Part shown: positions 14,025 to 18,974 of the stretch, in pieces
How the letters are laid out: every line of letters begins with the position of its first letter
Position numbering within the stretch: position 1 is the stretch's first letter
From: JAMLHN01 sp035708745
GTDB taxonomy: Bacteria; Chloroflexota; Chloroflexia; Thermomicrobiales; UBA6265
Length of the DNA stretch: 18,974 nucleotides
Reading direction: 5' to 3'
NCBI GenBank assembly: GCA_035708745.1
Contig: DASTFJ010000251.1
Location: 1-18,974, forward strand
The notes under the pieces: model-generated
What the model saw: only the letters and a program-made list of their open reading frames with translations
What the model was told of the DNA's origin: nothing
The model's database searches: none
Made by a program: the position numbers and the translations under genes

Positions 14025-14940
14025 AGCGAATACGTGGATCGAGGAAACCGTAGGAGAGGTCGACCACCAGACTGACCGCCAGATAGATCACGGCGGTCAC
14101 GAGTACGGTGCCCTGGATCAGGGGATAGTCGCGATTGCCAATGGCGGTGATCGCAACGCGGCCCAGCCCCGGACGGGAGAACACGGTCTCGATCACCACC
14201 GCGCCGGTCAACAAGCCGGCGAGCTGGATGCCGAAATAGGTCACGGTGGGAATGAGCGCATTCTTGAGCGCATGGCGAACGATGACCGAGCGCTCCGCGA
14301 GACCCTTCGCGCGGGCGGTCTGCGTGTAATCCTGGTGGAGCACCTCCAGCATGGAACTCCGCACCAGCCGGGCGATGTAGGCGGACGACGCAATGCCGAT
14401 CGTCACCGCCGGCAGCACCAGACTGCGCCAGCCGTCCGAGCCACTGGACGGAAACCAGCTCAGCCGAAACGAGAAAATGAACAACATGATGAGCCCGAGA
14501 TAGAACACGGGCAGGGAGACCCCCAGTAGCGCCACGACCATCGCCGCCGAATCGATCCAGGTGTTGTGATAGATCGCGGCCAGCACGCCAAAGGTGATGC
14601 CGATCGTGAGCGCGACCACCAACCCGGCCAGGGTCAGCTGCAGGGTGGGTCCGACGGCTTCCCGGATGGTATCAGTGACCGGGCGCTTGTTATGCAGACC
14701 CGCGCCCATATCGCCATGGACCAGATCGTCCATATACGTCAGGTACTGCTGCCAGAGGGGTTTGTCCAGCCCGTATTGTTGGCGGATCTGCGCGGCCAGC
14801 TCAGGGGAGAGCTGCTTATCGCCGGCAAATGCCTGTACCGGATCGCCCGGAACCAGATGCGCGATGAGAAAGGTGAAGATCGTAATGCCGAAAAGAACCG
14901 GAATTGCCTGCACGCAGCGGCGAAGGATATACGTGATCAT
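14017..14940 (-). CDS. ABC transporter permease, DppB/OppB type
   Basis: A 307-residue permease with the canonical DppB N-terminus (MITYILRRCVQAIPVLFGIT, TM1 about 9-31, then HLVPGDPV), a periplasmic segment to about 95, TM helices to about 195, the EAA loop at 204-232 (DYTQTARAKGLAERSVIVRHAL) and the conserved VFSRPGLGR (253-261). The length is normal for the family. It forms the membrane channel with the DppC-type partner whose gene it overlaps. The start at ATG 14940 has no clear ribosome site. A strong hairpin (14983-15014) separates it from the binding-protein gene upstream. Confidence 0.93.
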   Translation of the reverse strand: MITYILRRCVQAIPVLFGITIFTFLIAHLVPGDPVQAFAGDKQLSPELAAQIRQQYGLDKPLWQQYLTYMDDLVHGDMGAGLHNKRPVTDTIREAVGPTLQLTLAGLVVALTIGITFGVLAAIYHNTWIDSAAMVVALLGVSLPVFYLGLIMLFIFSFRLSWFPSSGSDGWRSLVLPAVTIGIASSAYIARLVRSSMLEVLHQDYTQTARAKGLAERSVIVRHALKNALIPTVTYFGIQLAGLLTGAVVIETVFSRPGLGRVAITAIGNRDYPLIQGTVLVTAVIYLAVSLVVDLSYGFLDPRIRYD

Positions 14941-14982
14941 GTGGAGTGCTCGTACCAGCCCGGCAGTCGTCTGGGAAAGGAG

Positions 14983-15014
14983 AGCGATGGGGCAGTCTGC
15001 ACCGCCCCATCGCT
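14983..15014 (-). promoter_or_regulatory. Intra-operon hairpin between binding protein and permease genes
   Basis: A perfect 11-bp stem (14983-14993 with 15004-15014) with a 10-base loop lies 16 bases after the binding-protein stop and 42 bases before the dppB start. The transcript side shows only a pyrimidine-rich stretch after it, not a pure T-run. Such hairpins typically protect the upstream message and give partial termination, so the binding protein outnumbers the permeases. Confidence 0.6.
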
Positions 15015-15030
15015 TCGATTGGTTCCGACG

Positions 15031-16797
15031 TTATTCGAAATGACCGTCATTCCACCAGACATAGGAGGCCAGGAAGTCCAGGAAGTCACCCTGCAGGTTG
15101 GCCCGCTTGGCGTTGTAGGTGATCGAATCGGCAAGCGGAATGGTGATCGCATCCCCGACCACCTTGAGCTGTACCTGGGAGTAGGCGGCGATGCGCGCAT
15201 CGGCATCCTGACTCGTTCTGCCTTCGTCCAACCAGGCATCGATATCGGGATCGGAATAGCGAGAGTAGTTGAACCCACCGATGTTGTCGGTATGGAAGAT
15301 GCTGCGCAGGATATCCGGATCGGCATACGAGAACCAGAGCATCGAGACATCGTAGTCTCCAGACAGGCGCCGTTCCCGCTGGGCTTCCCGCTCATTCGGC
15401 TCCGCTATCACGTCGACGCCGATCTCGCGCCACGCACCCTGGATGAAGGTAGCCATGTTGCGATCGTTCTCGCGGTCCTGGTAGGGCCATGAGAGCTCGA
15501 GCTTCTGGCCGTCCTTCTCGCGGATATCCCCATTGAGCACCCAACCGGCCTCGTCGAGCATCGCCCTGGCTTTGTCCAGATCGTAGGTGTACAGATCTTC
15601 GGTTTTCGGCTCGTAGGCGAAGGTCGGTTTCATAAGCGGGCTGGCGGCCGGGATATTGGTGCCTCCGAAGACGGCCTCGTTGAACGCGTCCTTGTCGACC
15701 GCATAGGCGAGTGCCTGGCGCACCTCGGTCTCCATTTGCGGTTTGCCTTCGCGGTCCATATTGAAGAGGAGGATCCAACCGGACCCCGGTTGCCCTTGCT
15801 CGATCACGACGACATCGGAGTTGTCCCGCAGATCCTCGAGCTGCAGCGGATCGACATCGTCGATGTACTGCATCTCATCGGAGAGCAACGCGAGTGTACG
15901 GGTAGCGCGATCGCCGACGATGCGGAACTCGATAGAATCGAACGACCCCGGTCCCTGATTGTCGAAGAAGGTCGAGCCCCAGTTGTAGTCCTCGTTCTTC
16001 GTCAGGGTAATGTGATCGGCTTCGATCCACTCCTCGACCTTGTACGGCCCGGTGCCGACCGGCTTGCGGGCGAATTCCGCCAGGCCCATGCTTTCGACCG
16101 CGGTCGGAGAGACGATGCCCAGATAGCCGTTGAGCCCGGTCAGGAACGGAGAGAACGGGGTTTTGAGATTCATCTTGATGGTGTAGTCGTCGATAATCTC
16201 GGAATCGGAGTAGGGGCCGATCTGATCGTGAGATTGGCCCGGCGCAATGATCTTTTCCGGATCGGGAGTTCCGACCGCTTCGGGTGTCGCGCCGGCGGCT
16301 TCCTGCTCGGCGGTGAACTGGTCGATCGCCACCACCCGGTCGTAGGTGTACTTGACGGCCTCGGCATTGAAGGGGGTACCGTCGTGGAAGGTGACACCCT
16401 GCTTCAGCTTGAATGTGTAGCTCAGCCCATCTTCGCTGGCTTCCCAGGATTCAGCCAGAGCCGGCACGATCTCGGTCGCCGATGGCATCCAAACGAGCGG
16501 TTCGCAGACATTGAGCATGACGCGGATGGTCGAATCGAAAAAGGTGACTTGCGGGTCGAGCGTGCCATCGACATCGAAGCCGAGCCCGTAGACCAGCGTG
16601 CCGCCATCCTGGTTGCGTTGCAGACCGCGTTGGGCGGATGGGCCGCTACTGGCCGAGACGCCGCCGATCCTGGTGGCTGCGAGCGCAGCCATTCCGGCGC
16701 CCCCGGCATAGGCCATGGCGGCACGGCGCGTCGCCATGAGCTGCCAGGGGGTGGTGAACGTGATCGGGCGTTTCGGCGTCGAATGCTCCTCGGTCAT
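15031..16797 (-). CDS. ABC transporter solute-binding protein, family 5 (peptide/nickel type)
   Basis: A 588-residue family 5 extracellular solute-binding protein. The leader is twin-arginine-like (MATRRAAMAYAGGAGMAALAATR at about 21-43), followed by a Ser/Gly/Gln linker and the mature fold. Typical family segments are seen: LAESWEASEDGLSYTFKLKQGVTFHDGTPFNAEAVKYTYDRV, then GTGPYKVEEW, then VRQALAYAVDKDAF. The ATG at 16797 is preceded by GGAGG (complement of 16803-16807) at 5 bases and puts RR at residues 24-25, as Tat leaders need. A second in-frame ATG at 16872, also behind GGAGG but only 3 bases away, would add 25 residues before the leader. First gene of the importer operon. The ligand is unknown; peptides are the usual default. 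Confidence 0.93.
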   Translation of the reverse strand: MTEEHSTPKRPITFTTPWQLMATRRAAMAYAGGAGMAALAATRIGGVSASSGPSAQRGLQRNQDGGTLVYGLGFDVDGTLDPQVTFFDSTIRVMLNVCEPLVWMPSATEIVPALAESWEASEDGLSYTFKLKQGVTFHDGTPFNAEAVKYTYDRVVAIDQFTAEQEAAGATPEAVGTPDPEKIIAPGQSHDQIGPYSDSEIIDDYTIKMNLKTPFSPFLTGLNGYLGIVSPTAVESMGLAEFARKPVGTGPYKVEEWIEADHITLTKNEDYNWGSTFFDNQGPGSFDSIEFRIVGDRATRTLALLSDEMQYIDDVDPLQLEDLRDNSDVVVIEQGQPGSGWILLFNMDREGKPQMETEVRQALAYAVDKDAFNEAVFGGTNIPAASPLMKPTFAYEPKTEDLYTYDLDKARAMLDEAGWVLNGDIREKDGQKLELSWPYQDRENDRNMATFIQGAWREIGVDVIAEPNEREAQRERRLSGDYDVSMLWFSYADPDILRSIFHTDNIGGFNYSRYSDPDIDAWLDEGRTSQDADARIAAYSQVQLKVVGDAITIPLADSITYNAKRANLQGDFLDFLASYVWWNDGHFE

Positions 16798-16903
16798 GGG
16801 TTCCTCCAGAGTGGCGTACGCCGGAAGCGCTCCGGCGGCGGTTCTGCCGTTGTGCGAAACGGCCTGCGTCATATCCCTCCAGTTCGAGGGACTTAGACCA
16901 TCG

Positions 16904-16932
16904 TTGGGTGAATGTCACATGATACCCATAAT
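16904..16932 (+). promoter_or_regulatory. Candidate sigma-70-type promoter for the oxidoreductase gene
   Basis: TTGGGT (16904-16909), a 17-base spacer and CATAAT (16927-16932, one mismatch to TATAAT) point toward the + strand gene at 17026, with a leader of about 85 bases. On the opposite strand TATCAT overlaps the same bases, so the divergent importer operon may use an overlapping promoter. The -35 match is only moderate. Confidence 0.4.
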
Positions 16933-17025
16933 GATTTGTACCAGATCGCCGCAGCGCTGGAAAGCCCAGGCCGAGCGCGGGCGGGTCAACATACTCGCAT
17001 CGCGGATCGAATGAGAGGACGCGAT

Positions 17026-18150
17026 ATGCAGGGGCATCGGCTGATTCGCGCCGGGATTGCCGGGATGGGGACGTGGGCGCGCATGGCGCATCTGCCGGCC
17101 TTGCTCGCAAACCCAAATGTTGCCGTCGTGGCCGTCGCCGACGACGCTCGAGCGTCGTTGGACGCCGCCTCGTCACTGCTGCCCGAGGGTTGCTCGGTCT
17201 ATGCAGATCCGCTCGCGATGCTCGCCGGGGAAGCGCTGGATCTGGTCTGCATTGTCACACCCGACGACGCGCACGCGGGGCCGGTGCGCGCAGCGGTGGC
17301 GGCGGGAACGCATATCGTCTGCGAGAAGCCATTGGCAATCTCTGGCGCCGAGGCGTGGGAGCTCGCCCGGCTGGTCGAAGCGGCCGGTCTGGTCAACAGG
17401 GTCGGTTTCACCGTGCGGTACTCACCCGCGATGACTGCACTGAAAACCCTCATCGATGGCGACGCGATCGGAGAACCCCACCTCGTCCTTGGTTTGCAAC
17501 AAAACGGCCAGTTCCTGGACCCGGCCAAGCCGTTCCATTGGAAGATGGATAAGACCCGCACCGGGGGCGGGGCGATCGTGGAATACGGGATCCACACCCT
17601 CGATCTGGCCCTTTGGCTCGGTGGACCGGTGTGCCGCGTGCAGGCCATTGGTCAGACACTCGTTCCCGAGCGACCCCTGCTCGACGGTTCGGATACACGT
17701 GTCATAACGGTTGACGATTCCACCGGCTGGCTCATCGAATACGAGAACGGCGGCAAGGGGATCGGGCATGCCGGTTGGGCGACGCCCGGCCGCGCGCCGG
17801 GTTTGGAGTTCCGGGTTTATGGATCGAACGGCGCCGCGCGTGTGGAGCTCAGCGAAGCCCATCCAGGTGATGAAGCGCTCTGGCTTTCCGGTCCCGACGG
17901 CAATTTCGAGCTTCTGGAGCTACCCGGCCCAGGCAGCCATCCCTGGTACGCGCATTGGATCGGAGCTTTGATCGACGACACGATCGATGAGATCCTTGGA
18001 CGCCCACACCGGGGAGACCCGACGTTCGCGGACGGCGCCCGCGCGCAGGACCTGCTCGACGCGGCGCTGACATCCATGGCAACCGGTGCATTCACCCTCG
18101 TCGGCGCCACCAACGCGGAGCGCAACGCATCTGGAGCGCCGGCGACGTAG
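17026..18150 (+). CDS. Gfo/Idh/MocA-family NAD(P)-dependent oxidoreductase
   Basis: A 374-residue dehydrogenase. The N-terminal Rossmann fold starts with RAGIAGMGTWARMAHLPAL (a GxxGxG-type dinucleotide loop), and the family motif CEKPLAIS has catalytic Lys101 at 99-106. The C-terminal alpha/beta domain contains GGGAIVEYGIHTLDLALWL with His190 at the usual catalytic position. Members oxidise or epimerise sugars, inositols and related polyols; the substrate is not predictable here. The ATG at 17026 has AGAGGA (17014-17019) 6 bases upstream; in-frame ATGs at 16912 and 17011 have no site. It is divergent from the importer operon with a shared regulatory region of about 150-230 bases, so import and oxidation of the same solute is possible but unproven. 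The metallopeptidase-like gene follows 89 bases downstream on the same strand. Confidence 0.93.
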   Translation: MQGHRLIRAGIAGMGTWARMAHLPALLANPNVAVVAVADDARASLDAASSLLPEGCSVYADPLAMLAGEALDLVCIVTPDDAHAGPVRAAVAAGTHIVCEKPLAISGAEAWELARLVEAAGLVNRVGFTVRYSPAMTALKTLIDGDAIGEPHLVLGLQQNGQFLDPAKPFHWKMDKTRTGGGAIVEYGIHTLDLALWLGGPVCRVQAIGQTLVPERPLLDGSDTRVITVDDSTGWLIEYENGGKGIGHAGWATPGRAPGLEFRVYGSNGAARVELSEAHPGDEALWLSGPDGNFELLELPGPGSHPWYAHWIGALIDDTIDEILGRPHRGDPTFADGARAQDLLDAALTSMATGAFTLVGATNAERNASGAPAT

Positions 18151-18239
18151 CATGACGAGAACCAGGTGGCTCCGATTGACGATCGAGGCGACGAGCCTCA
18201 CGTCACCATATCTGAATCAGAACCCGAGGGAGGACTCTT

Positions 18240-18974
18240 ATGCTCAGTGACACGACGATGGAATACGGAGAGCAGCTCACATCGGCGCTGCTCGGACTCG
18301 ACGCGCTGTATGCCGAGGAGCAGGGAATCACCGAAGACGACGGCAATCACATCGAGCGATTGGTCGTCCTCAATATGTCGAAATCGCACAAGCCGGAGCA
18401 GTTTTCCGATTATGCGGACGCGATCGATCGTTTCCAGTCGTTACAAGGGGAAGCCGCCGGACTTGCTGAGCCAGACCGGCAGATCTACTACGGCGAAACC
18501 TCCGCCAGCGCGGTGGCTTTCGCGATGTGGCGCTCGAGCGGGCTCGACTTCAAGGACCAACTTTCTCGATTCCTCCACATTCCCGCCGAGCCGGCGTCCG
18601 ATGTCGAGCTCGGTGTGTTGCGCGACCTGCTGGGACAGGAGCTGACCGCGCTTGGCTATTCCGGCGACCTGGAATCGATGGTTGGTGTCTGGCAGGACAC
18701 CCACCGGGTCGCCCCGGAGGATGTGAAGGCAACGCTCGACGAGCTGCTCGACGAAGCCTGGGATCGAACCGAACAGAAAATGGAGATCCCCGCCAGCAAG
18801 AGTGACGGCATGCAGGTCGAGATCGTTCGCGACGTGCCCTACAACGCCATGTGTGACTACAAACACCGCCTGATCCGGCTCAATGTCGATCCGGTGCTGA
18901 CCAAACCCGGCCTGCGCCACCTCGCGGTGCACGAGGGCTATCCAGGTCACTACGTCCAGTTCAAACGGCGTGAG
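18240..18974 (+). CDS. DUF885-like metallopeptidase, 3' end outside window
   Basis: An uninterrupted frame of 245 codons runs from ATG 18240 to the last base without a stop, so the gene continues beyond the window. GGAGG at 18229-18233 lies 6 bases upstream of the start. The N-terminal part is helical and acidic (MLSDTTMEYGEQLTSALLGLD). Near the end of the visible part is LAVHEGYPGHYVQF with H231-E232...H237, which matches the HE-x-x-P-G-H zinc-binding motif of DUF885/M3-like metalloproteases; NAMCDYKHRLIRLNVDP just before it is compatible. There is no signal peptide, so cytoplasmic if complete. The C-terminal half, including the third zinc ligand, is unseen. Its place after the Gfo/Idh/MocA gene suggests cotranscription, with no obvious pathway link. 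Confidence 0.8.
   Translation, partial: MLSDTTMEYGEQLTSALLGLDALYAEEQGITEDDGNHIERLVVLNMSKSHKPEQFSDYADAIDRFQSLQGEAAGLAEPDRQIYYGETSASAVAFAMWRSSGLDFKDQLSRFLHIPAEPASDVELGVLRDLLGQELTALGYSGDLESMVGVWQDTHRVAPEDVKATLDELLDEAWDRTEQKMEIPASKSDGMQVEIVRDVPYNAMCDYKHRLIRLNVDPVLTKPGLRHLAVHEGYPGHYVQFKRRE

Noticed and set aside
14566..15492. 308-codon + strand frame across dppB and the binding-protein gene
   Set aside because: Antisense shadow spanning two genes and an intergenic hairpin; no domain.
15736..16896. 386-codon + strand frame opposite the binding-protein gene
   Set aside because: Shadow of a clear family 5 binding protein; composition is Arg/Val/Asp-rich with no motif and no ribosome site.
1..18974. 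CRISPR arrays, tRNA, rRNA genes
   Set aside because: No regularly spaced repeats, no GTTCGA-type T-arm with cloverleaf, and no rRNA-like sequence seen on either strand.

Overview
The window looks like a chromosomal segment from a high-GC bacterium. The best guess is Chloroflexota, class Thermomicrobia or a near relative. This rests on secreted proteins with Ala/Thr/Pro-rich ends (first gene), Tat-type leaders on lipase-like and solute-binding proteins, GTG and TTG starts with strong GGAGG sites, an AfsR-like STAND protein, and the mix of families. It is an inference from style, not a phylogenetic result.

Layout. (1) 1-3594, + strand: the 3' part of a secreted ScyD/ScyE-type beta-propeller gene ending in a clean terminator; a chloroperoxidase-like alpha/beta hydrolase with its own terminator; and a Tat-exported alpha/beta hydrolase. 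A possible small minus-strand ORF lies between the two hydrolases. (2) 3595-5686: a gene-poor stretch with hairpins, a small HNH nuclease gene (minus), a strong orphan terminator, and a frameshifted, truncated IS630-type transposase remnant. (3) 5687-7011, minus: a two-gene operon of a sulfite-oxidase-like molybdoenzyme and a flavin reductase, overlapping, with the reductase starting at TTG. (4) 7127-7627, +: a DinB-fold protein. (5) 7737-9116, minus: an ECF sigma factor followed 30 bases later by an unusual DNA-alkylation repair protein, an MGMT domain followed by a C-terminal Ada zinc domain (the reverse of classical Ada order, with no AraC helix-turn-helix). (6) 9527-12948: a secreted protein with three CX4C pairs (+) convergent with, and overlapping, a large TIR-STAND-TPR gene (minus). 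(7) 13062-16797, minus: a peptide/nickel-type ABC importer operon (binding protein, then two permeases) without ATPase genes. (8) 17026-18974, +: a Gfo/Idh/MocA dehydrogenase and the 5' part of a DUF885-like metallopeptidase gene that runs off the end.

The two most interesting loci are the ECF sigma/MGMT-Ada pair, which could be a rewired Ada response with sigma factor and methyl sensor as separate proteins, and the TIR-STAND-TPR protein, which has the architecture of bacterial NLR-like immune sensors and retains the putative NADase glutamate and NTPase motifs. Neither function is proven by sequence alone. No CRISPR array, tRNA or rRNA was recognised.
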